In this document: piece by piece, positions 7,994 to 14,188 of the stretch
How the letters are laid out: each line of letters starts with the position of its first letter
How positions within the stretch are numbered: position 1 is the first letter of the stretch
Source: Spartobacteria bacterium UBA6821
GTDB taxonomy: Bacteria; Verrucomicrobiota; Verrucomicrobiia; Chthoniobacterales; UBA6821
NCBI GenBank assembly: GCA_002452515.1
Contig: DKEN01000144.1
Span: 5,391 to 19,578 of the forward strand
Direction of reading: 5' to 3'
Length of the DNA stretch: 14,188 nt
Position numbers and translations under genes: made by a program
The notes under the pieces: generated by a model
Told to the model about the DNA's origin: nothing
What the model saw: only the letters and a program-made list of their open reading frames with translations
Database searches by the model: none

Positions 7994-8599
7994 ATGCAAA
8001 TCGACGCAGTCATCTTTGATATCGGCAACGTACTCCTCACCTTCGACTACACGGTCGCGGAACAGGAAATCCTGAAACATACCGGACAGGATGCCCCCCC
8101 TTCCCAAGAAGCACTCCATCCCCTGCGTATGGATCACGAAACTGGCCGTATCAGTCGCGTTGACTTTATCAAGGCGGTTCGGGAGGCCTTTTCCCATGAC
8201 GGCCCCGAAGACCACTTCATGGATGTCTGGAGCAGGATTTTCGAGGTGAACACCCCGATGGTCGAGTGGGCCCGCTCACTCCATCAGACCAAGCCACTCT
8301 ATCTGCTCTCCAATATCGGCTGCATCCACCACGACCACATCTTTGCGGAGTATGAGTTCTTTCACACACTTTTCCGCGATGGTGTCTATTCCTACAAGGC
8401 CGGTGTGATGAAACCGGAACGGACAATATTTGAACTTGCCCGCACTCAATTTGGGGTCGATCCATCACGGACGCTCTACATCGATGATCTGATCGACAAT
8501 GTGCGGAGTGCAGCATCCCTCGGATTCATCGGGCACCACTACGATCCGCTTCAACATGATCGGTTTGTGGAACATACGGCTCAACTATCATTTGCTTAG
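7994..8599 (+). CDS. HAD-superfamily phosphatase (YihX-like)
   Basis: A 201-residue cytoplasmic protein with all four HAD motifs: motif I FDIGNVLL at 7-14 (Asp8 nucleophile), motif II LLSN, motif III Lys in VMKPE, and motif IV LYIDDLIDN. A helical cap lies between motifs I and II, as in subclass I. In motif I the second aspartate of DxDx is Gly (DxGN), as in YihX-type sugar phosphatases, for which alpha-glucose-1-phosphatase activity is known; substrate here is not established. The frame is open from 7922, but the ATG at 7994 places the start just before motif I, as in the family; no Shine-Dalgarno is seen. It diverges from the polysaccharide operon. Its last 74 bases overlap the 3' end of the comEC gene on the other strand. 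Confidence 0.9.
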   Translation: MQIDAVIFDIGNVLLTFDYTVAEQEILKHTGQDAPPSQEALHPLRMDHETGRISRVDFIKAVREAFSHDGPEDHFMDVWSRIFEVNTPMVEWARSLHQTKPLYLLSNIGCIHHDHIFAEYEFFHTLFRDGVYSYKAGVMKPERTIFELARTQFGVDPSRTLYIDDLIDNVRSAASLGFIGHHYDPLQHDRFVEHTAQLSFA

Positions 8600-10847
8600 G
8601 ATCGGCATCGATCATCACCGCTCCTGTCTTATCCTGACGAAGGTAGACAATTTTTCGCTGAGCGAGCAGATATTCCCATTCACTGCTCGGAACCCCAACC
8701 CGACTAAATTGGTTCACGGAGGAGACAAGATATTTTGGCGACACCTTGTGAATCACAGCCTGAGCGGAGAGGAGTTCCGATCCTCCCAGCGGCATCACCA
8801 GCACCTCTGCGTCAAGCAACCCATCTGGCGTTTTTGAGAGAAGTTGTTGTGAGATTTCGGGGGTGAGCCGGGGTAGAAACAAGACCCTGATCTTTCCACA
8901 ACAGAGTCGCACTCCGACCTCTTCACCGGGAAGAGCGATACTCTCCATGGTGACATTCCCGAGAAGTGGCCGTGTGATGCCGGCAGAGAGAGTCGTTCTG
9001 GAATTTGCAAACGCGTTCAGGACGGCCTTTGCCACGGGAGAACGGGAGTCTTCTGAAAAGAATATCAGATGCTTCACCTTGAGTTCATCAGCAATCTCCG
9101 GTACCCCTCCGAGATGGACAGCATCGTCCTTTGTGACGAGAAGGTTCTGAATGCTGTTGGCACCGCGTGATTCAAGAAACGGCAAAATATCCCTCTCCGC
9201 ATCCCGTTTGCGACCAGCATTCACCAAGGCAAACTCCCGCCCGCTCTGCACCACGGCACAGAAGCCACCTCCAAGATCGAAAAGCGTGATCACGGGATAC
9301 GGTTTGGAGAGAGGTCCCACAAACCAATGTCCACCCGGAATTAGGGCACTTGACTGAACGACCAGTAGGAGAATTTTGGCAATCAGCCAGTTGGCATTAT
9401 TGAATGCTCCGGCCACCCATAGTGAACATGTACCGGCCAGAAGCGACAGGGCGCCCAGAGCGAGAACCAGAAAGGCTAGGGGCACCGCGAGCAGATTCGC
9501 CCCGATCGCGGAGAAGGAAATCAGGTGAAAATAAGCAATCGTCGGCAGGAGTGAGCCGATCCATGCCGCAGTGGAAACCGACAACAGACCCATCAGGTAT
9601 TTCCAACCTGAAAATTCCACCCGCTCACGACGGGTCAGCAACTTCGGTGGGATGAAAGCATCTGCTGAGTGAAACGCAACAAGGCGTCTCTCAAGCGATG
9701 GCGTGATCGCAAGGATCGCAAAGACTACCGAGTAGGAGAACTGCCACCCTGCCGAAAAAAGAGCGTTAGGATCCCATGCAAGCTGAAAAATGGCCGCTGC
9801 CGCCAGGGTATTGTAAAGCGGGGCGCGGCGATAGAGCACACTGCCGCAGAGTAACAACGAAACCATGGTAGCGCTGCGGATACTTCCGGATTTCAATCCC
9901 GTGACCGCAACATAGAAAAAGAGCATGGGAATAATGATCGCCACGGACCACGGACGAGGCAGTCGTGCGGCGACTAACACAAACCAAATCATCACCGCGA
10001 GCATGCCGACATGCAGGCCACTCACTGCAAAAAGATGCATGGTTCCTGTGAATCGGAAATCGTCAGTGAACCCATCCGGTGCATTCTCCGTCATACCAAG
10101 CGTTATGCCCTTGATTGCGCTCGACTCCCTCGGGGCTCCCTCAAGATCAGTCGAGAGAATTGTCTCCATCCGGTGACGGGCAATGAGCGCCCAGGCCATG
10201 AGAGGATTTCCATGACCGGAGGATAGAATTTTACCAGGCTCGGCTGGATCGATACTGAATTGAGTGTAGATTCCATGGCGCTCAAGCCACTGACGATAAT
10301 CAAAAGAACCCGGATTACGTGGCCACGAAGGCCGTTCTGGCACCGCCTGAAAACTCACTCGATCTCCATACACCGGAGCGGGGAAATCTTGGACAACAGG
10401 CCAGTGCACTTGTGTCACCAGTAAACCTGCGGGCAGCAACGATTGGGGCTCGGAAGCATCCTGATCAGCGATCTTTTCCACCCGGATCGGAAAAGTTGCC
10501 GTGCCCATTGTGCCTGTCGAAGAAACCTTCGGTGCACCATCCACAACTCCCTCCACGGAAAACTCCCGGGGATGAGCATCAAACCAGAGGGCGAGCTTTC
10601 TCGCTGGTGCATCGCTCCCACAACAAAGCTGAAGCAGGGAAAAAGCGACGACGGTAACACCAAAAACAACTCCTCCCTGTTTATAAATTGGAACGAGGAG
10701 CAGCAGGCATCCAAGCAATCCAAGAAGGAGTCCCCAAGTGATACCGAGCCAGGAAGCCAGCAGAATACCGACGACAGCCGCAATCAGCACTCCTACCATC
10801 GGAAACCGCTGCCGCAGCGGTGAAACAACTCTCTCAAACCCCTTCAC
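8526..10847 (-). CDS. comEC: ComEC/Rec2 DNA-uptake channel with degenerate metallo-beta-lactamase-like domain
   Basis: A 773-residue polytopic membrane protein. The family forms the inner-membrane channel for single-stranded DNA in natural transformation. Order of parts: N-terminal membrane segments (about 19-75), a soluble OB-like region (85-200), the Competence domain (about 235-500) with the signature HLFAVSGLHVGM at 271-282 and many transmembrane helices, then a C-terminal domain (518-755) laid out like the metallo-beta-lactamase-like domain of ComEC. That last domain is altered: DVGQGD is DLGGGF (524-529), LVDGG is LVNAG (541-545), the HxHxDH site is TKDDAVH (572-578) and the later HHG is LGG (687-689). 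It probably cannot bind catalytic metals. The start is GTG at 10847 without a Shine-Dalgarno; ATG at 10799 (Met17) is an alternative. It lies 39 bases after the lipoprotein gene and may share its transcript. Confidence 0.92.
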   Translation of the reverse strand: MKGFERVVSPLRQRFPMVGVLIAAVVGILLASWLGITWGLLLGLLGCLLLLVPIYKQGGVVFGVTVVAFSLLQLCCGSDAPARKLALWFDAHPREFSVEGVVDGAPKVSSTGTMGTATFPIRVEKIADQDASEPQSLLPAGLLVTQVHWPVVQDFPAPVYGDRVSFQAVPERPSWPRNPGSFDYRQWLERHGIYTQFSIDPAEPGKILSSGHGNPLMAWALIARHRMETILSTDLEGAPRESSAIKGITLGMTENAPDGFTDDFRFTGTMHLFAVSGLHVGMLAVMIWFVLVAARLPRPWSVAIIIPMLFFYVAVTGLKSGSIRSATMVSLLLCGSVLYRRAPLYNTLAAAAIFQLAWDPNALFSAGWQFSYSVVFAILAITPSLERRLVAFHSADAFIPPKLLTRRERVEFSGWKYLMGLLSVSTAAWIGSLLPTIAYFHLISFSAIGANLLAVPLAFLVLALGALSLLAGTCSLWVAGAFNNANWLIAKILLLVVQSSALIPGGHWFVGPLSKPYPVITLFDLGGGFCAVVQSGREFALVNAGRKRDAERDILPFLESRGANSIQNLLVTKDDAVHLGGVPEIADELKVKHLIFFSEDSRSPVAKAVLNAFANSRTTLSAGITRPLLGNVTMESIALPGEEVGVRLCCGKIRVLFLPRLTPEISQQLLSKTPDGLLDAEVLVMPLGGSELLSAQAVIHKVSPKYLVSSVNQFSRVGVPSSEWEYLLAQRKIVYLRQDKTGAVMIDADPKQMIVEPYVPQTDHVEADRSGAR

Positions 10848-10886
10848 GAATCGGCAAAGGGGAGATTGCGCTTAGAAAACCGCTGG

Positions 10887-11408
10887 TTAATTGAAAGAAA
10901 AGGGGCTGTAACTCGATTCGGTGTACGCCGAATCATACCAGTCATCAACCGCTGGTGCATTGTAGAAGAACGGCTGCTTATCCTGATTCAGTTTGGAATT
11001 ATCACGGACATATTTGGGCGTCTTCCCCCCAGATTTCACAGGGCTATTGTTACCATAGAACCCTTGCGTCTCCGTCAGATAATTAAGCAGATGAGGCTTG
11101 GCTCCCTCAGCTTTGAGATCGGCAAGTTGTGCATAGGAGAAATCGTAGACCCGCTGCGTGCTGCGGAGGTATCCGACAATGATGTGCGATGCCACATGCC
11201 CCTGAACGAGCGCTGTGATGTCGGCGTAATCGAGGGACTGACCATTGAAGACCTTGTTATAGGTTCCCTGATTCACGTGACTTGCTGCGACCGCCGCAGT
11301 GATCTGGGGATCAACCTTCGGACCACTGGCGCATCCGCCGGTCAGTAATGCTATAAAAAGAAGTGGAACCGCAACAAATGCTTGGGGGGTAAAACGAAGT
11401 GACTTCAT
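10887..11408 (-). CDS. Small lipoprotein with paired short-helix repeats, function unknown
   Basis: A 173-residue protein with a lipoprotein signal: hydrophobic stretch about 10-22 and lipobox LTGGC with the lipidated Cys26, followed by ASG, so it is probably sorted to the outer membrane. Residues 45-110 hold two short-helix units of the type 'SLDYADITALVQGHVASHII' and 'FSYAQLADLKAEGAKPHLL', a pattern seen in many small proteins of Verrucomicrobia and relatives with no assigned role. The C-terminal 60 residues are polar and rich in Tyr, Phe, Asn and Ser, ending SPFSFN, which could suggest surface or wall contact. AGGAA nine bases before the ATG is an acceptable ribosome binding site. The gene is 39 bases upstream of comEC on the same strand, but whether it has any link to DNA uptake is unknown. 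Confidence 0.82.
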   Translation of the reverse strand: MKSLRFTPQAFVAVPLLFIALLTGGCASGPKVDPQITAAVAASHVNQGTYNKVFNGQSLDYADITALVQGHVASHIIVGYLRSTQRVYDFSYAQLADLKAEGAKPHLLNYLTETQGFYGNNSPVKSGGKTPKYVRDNSKLNQDKQPFFYNAPAVDDWYDSAYTESSYSPFSFN

Positions 11409-11580
11409 CGACCTTGGTTCCTAACCGTTAGCACACCATCCTTCAATCACATTCACATTCAGAAAGTGAGCGACTACTGCCACTCGGTTCATTTTGCTTG
11501 TCCGGTTGGCAGCCTCCCCTACAAGGATGGAGTCACACTTCACCAAGGTGTTCAGCCTTCACCCCCCACCCTTCTTCGCC
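11409..11580. promoter_or_regulatory. Divergent intergenic region, lipoprotein / GYF_2-DUF975 genes
   Basis: A 172-base gap between divergent genes, expected to hold promoters in both directions. I find no convincing -10/-35 pair, no strong palindrome and no small gene. The plus-strand reading frame is open here (from 11494) as an N-terminal extension of the next gene, but its composition does not look like protein of the family. Confidence 0.35.
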
Positions 11581-12648
11581 ATGCAATGGTATTATTCAAA
11601 AAACGGCGCTCAATGTGGTCCCGTTGATGACACAGAGCTCCGGCGACTCGCCCGTTCCGGAGAGATAACTCCAGACGATCTCCTCTGGAATGCAACCATG
11701 GGGGTTCAATGGCAACCTGCCTCCTCGTTCAACTTTCTCTTTTTTCAACCCGTTGACTTGCAACCACCCGCCATTCCTTCGGAATCGGAATCAACCAAAA
11801 CTGCTGAAGCAGCCCTTCCCACTTCCAATCGTATCCTCATGGGAAGGGCTCGTGCCTCCCTGAAAGGGCGTTGGGGAATGGCTGTGCTGGCGACAATCAT
11901 CTACTTAGCAATCATTGAATCTCCTCAATTCGTTAAAATAGTAGCTACACCCCAGAATTCAGCTTTATCGCAACTCCAGTTGTTGATGCATGGCTTTCAT
12001 CAACCTGTCCACCAGGCAGTCCCTACGCACGGCTATACTCCGCTTGGCACGATCATTTCACTTTTCGTTTCGCTGCTCATGGTTTTTATCGGAAATCCGA
12101 TTTTTGTAGGCGTCTGCTCATTTTTTCTAAATCTCTCGAAGCGCCGAGAGACAAAAGTATCAGATCTATTCGTGGGGTTCCGATCAGGAGCGTCGTACTA
12201 CTGGAAAATAATAGGAGCAAGTCTGCTGCTTGGCTTGATTATCATTGGTTGGGTATTGCTCCTGCTTGTTCTCCCAATTGCAATTGTCATGGGAGTGGCG
12301 TTTTTCAATCACCTGCTTGTCAACCCTTGGCTACATCCAGTTATCGTTGTGATGGCATTAGTAGGCATGATGGCGCTGATAAGAGTGATTTATTCCTATA
12401 AAATGACTTTTTTTATTCTAGCCGATGAAACGAATATTCGGGCTATTGATTCGATTCGTCGCAGTAAAATAGCGATGAGAGGCAATCGGTGGAAACTCTT
12501 CATGCTCCAGTTGCGATTTCTGGGATGGAGTCTCTTAGCCTTACTCACCTGCGGCATCGGATTTCTTTGGGTAATCCCCTACATCCAAACCGCAACAGCC
12601 CACTTCTATCTCGATGTGAAGGAGCGGGAATCGTTGCCAAATGTGTAG
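11581..12648 (+). CDS. GYF_2-domain plus DUF975 integral membrane protein
   Basis: A 355-residue protein. Residues 2-50 are a GYF_2 domain (WYYSKNGAQCGPV, then DDLLWNATMGVQWQPASS), a small domain that in eukaryotic relatives binds proline-rich peptides and in bacteria is often attached to membrane proteins. A Pro/Ser/Glu linker (about 57-85) follows, then a DUF975-like membrane domain: ARASLKGRWGMAVL at 90-103, transmembrane segments at about 99-115, 157-183, 209-240, 253-282 and 311-332, and the ADETNIRAIDSIRRSKIAM stretch at 281-299 that is typical of the family. The domain order puts GYF_2 in the cytoplasm. The ATG at 11581 is chosen because the GYF_2 fold starts there; the frame is open from 11494. 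No Shine-Dalgarno is seen. Function is unknown; no link to neighbours is evident. Confidence 0.85.
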   Translation: MQWYYSKNGAQCGPVDDTELRRLARSGEITPDDLLWNATMGVQWQPASSFNFLFFQPVDLQPPAIPSESESTKTAEAALPTSNRILMGRARASLKGRWGMAVLATIIYLAIIESPQFVKIVATPQNSALSQLQLLMHGFHQPVHQAVPTHGYTPLGTIISLFVSLLMVFIGNPIFVGVCSFFLNLSKRRETKVSDLFVGFRSGASYYWKIIGASLLLGLIIIGWVLLLLVLPIAIVMGVAFFNHLLVNPWLHPVIVVMALVGMMALIRVIYSYKMTFFILADETNIRAIDSIRRSKIAMRGNRWKLFMLQLRFLGWSLLALLTCGIGFLWVIPYIQTATAHFYLDVKERESLPNV

Positions 12649-12702
12649 AGATCACAGCATATTTCTCTTGTCTGGGATGATTCCTGAGTGCATTTCCATC
12701 GG

Positions 12703-13122
12703 ATGATTCTTCGAGGCTTAAGCAAATACCGTGATACCGGACTCCTCCTTCTCCGCATCCTGATCGGACTTTCCTTCCTGGCACACGGGCTTCCGAAACT
12801 CATGGAAGGGCCCGATCTTTGGATCAAACTCGGTAAGTCGATGCAGTTTGTCGGGGTTGGTTCCTATCCGATTTTCTGGGGACTCATGGCCTCCCTCTCG
12901 GAATCCGTGGGTGGTTTTCTTTTTCTGATTGGATTTGCGTTCCGACCCGCCTGTCTCTTTCTGCTGACCACGATGACCGTGGCGACAATCATGCATTTTC
13001 ACACCACTCCCGGATCTTTCTGGGAGAAGTGGGAGGTCGCTTCCCATGCCACCGAACTCGGCTCCCTCTTCCTTTCACTACTGCTGATCGGCCCGGGTAA
13101 ATTCAGCGTTGATCGGGACTAA
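12703..13122 (+). CDS. DoxX-family membrane protein
   Basis: A 139-residue protein with four hydrophobic segments (about 12-30, 56-76, 82-99 and 118-130). The opening YRDTGLLLLRILIGLSFLAHGLPKL is characteristic of DoxX, as are ESVGGFLFLIGF in the middle and the late HATELG motif. DoxX proteins are small four-helix membrane proteins tied loosely to thiosulfate:quinone oxidoreduction, redox stress or electron transfer; the role is seldom established from sequence alone. The start may be the ATG at 12703 or an in-frame GTG at 12688 (five residues longer), which has a weak GGGA upstream. It follows the GYF_2 gene by about 54 bases on the same strand and could be co-transcribed. It ends 10 bases before the convergent murJ stop, with no room for a terminator hairpin between them. 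Confidence 0.88.
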   Translation: MILRGLSKYRDTGLLLLRILIGLSFLAHGLPKLMEGPDLWIKLGKSMQFVGVGSYPIFWGLMASLSESVGGFLFLIGFAFRPACLFLLTTMTVATIMHFHTTPGSFWEKWEVASHATELGSLFLSLLLIGPGKFSVDRD

Positions 13123-13132
13123 ATCATCCAAC

Positions 13133-14188
13133 TCACCCTTTCCGCAGTTTTAGTTTCCTAGTCACCACTCCCAGAAACTCGGAGAAGCCCTCTATCTTCA
13201 GCAACCAGCTGGAAACAAGAAAGAGTGTGACGGCAGCCGCGATCACGGTAAAGAGAGCCCCCGCACGAATGCCAATCGAGGCATGTCTGACCCCCGCCAA
13301 CCAGGGATGAGTTAGCCATCCGACTAGGATGATAGGGAGTGAGGCCAGCAGGCATTTGCCAAGCGTCAGGAGCATTGCTTTTGTTTCCAGTGATCCGGAA
13401 AGCCTTCGCATGAAAAAATAGAGTAGTGAGAAATTCAACGTGGCCGAAATGGCTGTTGAAAGGGCGAGTCCTCGATGGCCCATGTTCCAGTGGAAAATGA
13501 GGAGCCAGTTCAACACCAGATTCAGACCGATAGAACAGAAACTCACCGTCATGGGAGTCCATTTGTGATTGATGGCATAAAAGGCAGGTGCCAGCACCTT
13601 GATGCAGGAATAGCCAACCAGACCTACCGCATAGAATTGAAGTGCCTCCGCCGTGTGCAGGGAGTCGGCATCGTGGAATTTTCCCCGCTGATAGATCAGG
13701 GCGATGATTGGCTGCGCCAACATGATCAGCCCTACCGCCGAGGGAAATGTGAGGAAGACCGCCAATCTCATTGCCCGGGCCAGAGTCGAGCTGAAGCGTG
13801 CCATATCCCCGAGCGCCGAAGCACGGGCGATCACCGGGAGGGTCACCGTCGCCACTGCTACACCGAAGACGCCCAGAGGAAGTTGCATCAGGCGAAATGA
13901 GTAAGAGAGCCAGCTAATCGGGCCATCGCCGAGATGGGATGCAAAGATACTGTTGATCATCACATTGATCTGTACGGCGCTTGCCGCGATCACCGCAGGG
14001 AGCATCAGGGCGAGAATTTGAGTCACCCCCGGATCACGCCAGTTAAAGTCCAGAACGAAGCGGCATCCAGCCTTTGAAAGACTCGGCAACTGAACTCCCA
14101 ACTGGAGCAACCCACCGAGCAACGTTCCAAAGGCAAGACCAGTCAGGGATTTTTCACCAAAATGGGGATCAAGCCACCAACCGAAGGC
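13133..14188 (-). CDS. murJ: MurJ/MviN lipid II flippase, 5' end outside window
   Basis: The C-terminal 351 residues are visible; the reading frame continues without a stop to the right edge, so the gene starts beyond it. Family proteins are about 500 residues, so some two-thirds is present. MurJ moves lipid-linked peptidoglycan precursor across the inner membrane. Visible marks: GLAFGTLLGGLLQLGVQLP near the window edge, ISWLSYSFRLMQLPLGVFG (matching the SYLYYADRLMQLPLGVFG motif), ATVTLPVIAR, LIYQRGKF, and about nine further hydrophobic segments. In the RLMQ motif the usual 'YADR' is 'YSFR'. A start codon for a shorter protein exists at 14122 (TTG) but is internal to the conserved family sequence and is not the real start. 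A polysaccharide flippase of the same MOP superfamily is a less likely alternative, since the motifs fit MurJ well. Confidence 0.92.
   Translation of the reverse strand, partial: AFGWWLDPHFGEKSLTGLAFGTLLGGLLQLGVQLPSLSKAGCRFVLDFNWRDPGVTQILALMLPAVIAASAVQINVMINSIFASHLGDGPISWLSYSFRLMQLPLGVFGVAVATVTLPVIARASALGDMARFSSTLARAMRLAVFLTFPSAVGLIMLAQPIIALIYQRGKFHDADSLHTAEALQFYAVGLVGYSCIKVLAPAFYAINHKWTPMTVSFCSIGLNLVLNWLLIFHWNMGHRGLALSTAISATLNFSLLYFFMRRLSGSLETKAMLLTLGKCLLASLPIILVGWLTHPWLAGVRHASIGIRAGALFTVIAAAVTLFLVSSWLLKIEGFSEFLGVVTRKLKLRKG

Noticed and set aside
7907..8215. 103-codon open extension of the YdcF-like gene, antisense to the HAD gene
   Set aside because: It lies opposite the conserved N-terminal part of the HAD gene, has Cys- and charge-rich sequence without family resemblance, and the signal-anchor helix begins only after 7906.
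10319..10823. Plus-strand reading frames of 112 and 126 codons opposite comEC
   Set aside because: Antisense shadows over the conserved N-terminal part of comEC with low-complexity basic products.
11494..11580. 29-codon upstream extension of the GYF_2-DUF975 gene
   Set aside because: The GYF_2 domain begins exactly at the ATG at 11581, and the extension does not form a signal peptide.
13123..13132. Bidirectional terminator between DoxX and murJ genes
   Set aside because: The gap is 10 bases and shows no hairpin.
1..14188. tRNA, rRNA, CRISPR array, insertion sequence or defence system
   Set aside because: No repeated spacer pattern, transposase, cloverleaf-like sequence or defence-type domain was seen; coding sequence fills nearly all of the window.

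Overview
The window reads as an accessory/envelope region of a Gram-negative bacterium. The gene set fits a member of the Verrucomicrobia or a related PVC lineage: an exosortase fused to an EpsI-like domain, a lipoprotein with paired short helices, and a GYF_2-DUF975 membrane protein. This placement is an inference from family content and moderate GC by eye. No rRNA or marker protein is present to confirm it.

Left part (1-7906, all minus strand; transcription runs from 7906 towards 1): a compact surface-polysaccharide and protein-sorting cluster. In transcription order it holds a YdcF/DUF218 membrane protein, a WcaI/WbuB-like family 4 glycosyltransferase, a polyprenyl-phosphate sugar-1-phosphate transferase (WcaJ/EpsB type, the initiating enzyme), an exosortase with a C-terminal EpsI-like domain, a large membrane-anchored TPR-like protein, and a secreted phosphoesterase cut by the left edge. 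Gaps are 19, 41, 32, -4 (ATGA overlap) and 67 bases, so the first five genes are very likely one operon and the sixth may belong to it. The likely logic is that a lipid-linked glycan is started and extended on the cytoplasmic face, while the exosortase processes C-terminally tagged export proteins that are anchored or glycosylated with it. No complete protein in the window carries a PEP-CTERM-like tail, so the substrates are elsewhere, or the cut phosphoesterase is one.

Middle part (7994-11408): a HAD-superfamily phosphatase on the plus strand diverges from the cluster and collides tail-to-tail with a minus-strand comEC/rec2 gene, with a 74-base overlap of coding sequence. The ComEC protein keeps the membrane channel domain, but its C-terminal metallo-beta-lactamase-like domain has lost the expected metal-binding residues. 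A small lipoprotein gene lies 39 bases upstream of comEC on the same strand.

Right part (11581-14188): a GYF_2-DUF975 membrane protein and a DoxX-family membrane protein on the plus strand, then the 3' two-thirds of a murJ/mviN lipid II flippase gene on the minus strand, running off the right edge. There is no intergenic stretch over 300 bases. I saw no tRNA, rRNA, CRISPR, insertion sequence or convincing intrinsic terminator. Nothing looks like a defence system. The most unusual items are the catalytically blank ComEC domain, the exosortase/TPR/sugar-transferase arrangement without a visible target, and the convergent coding overlap.
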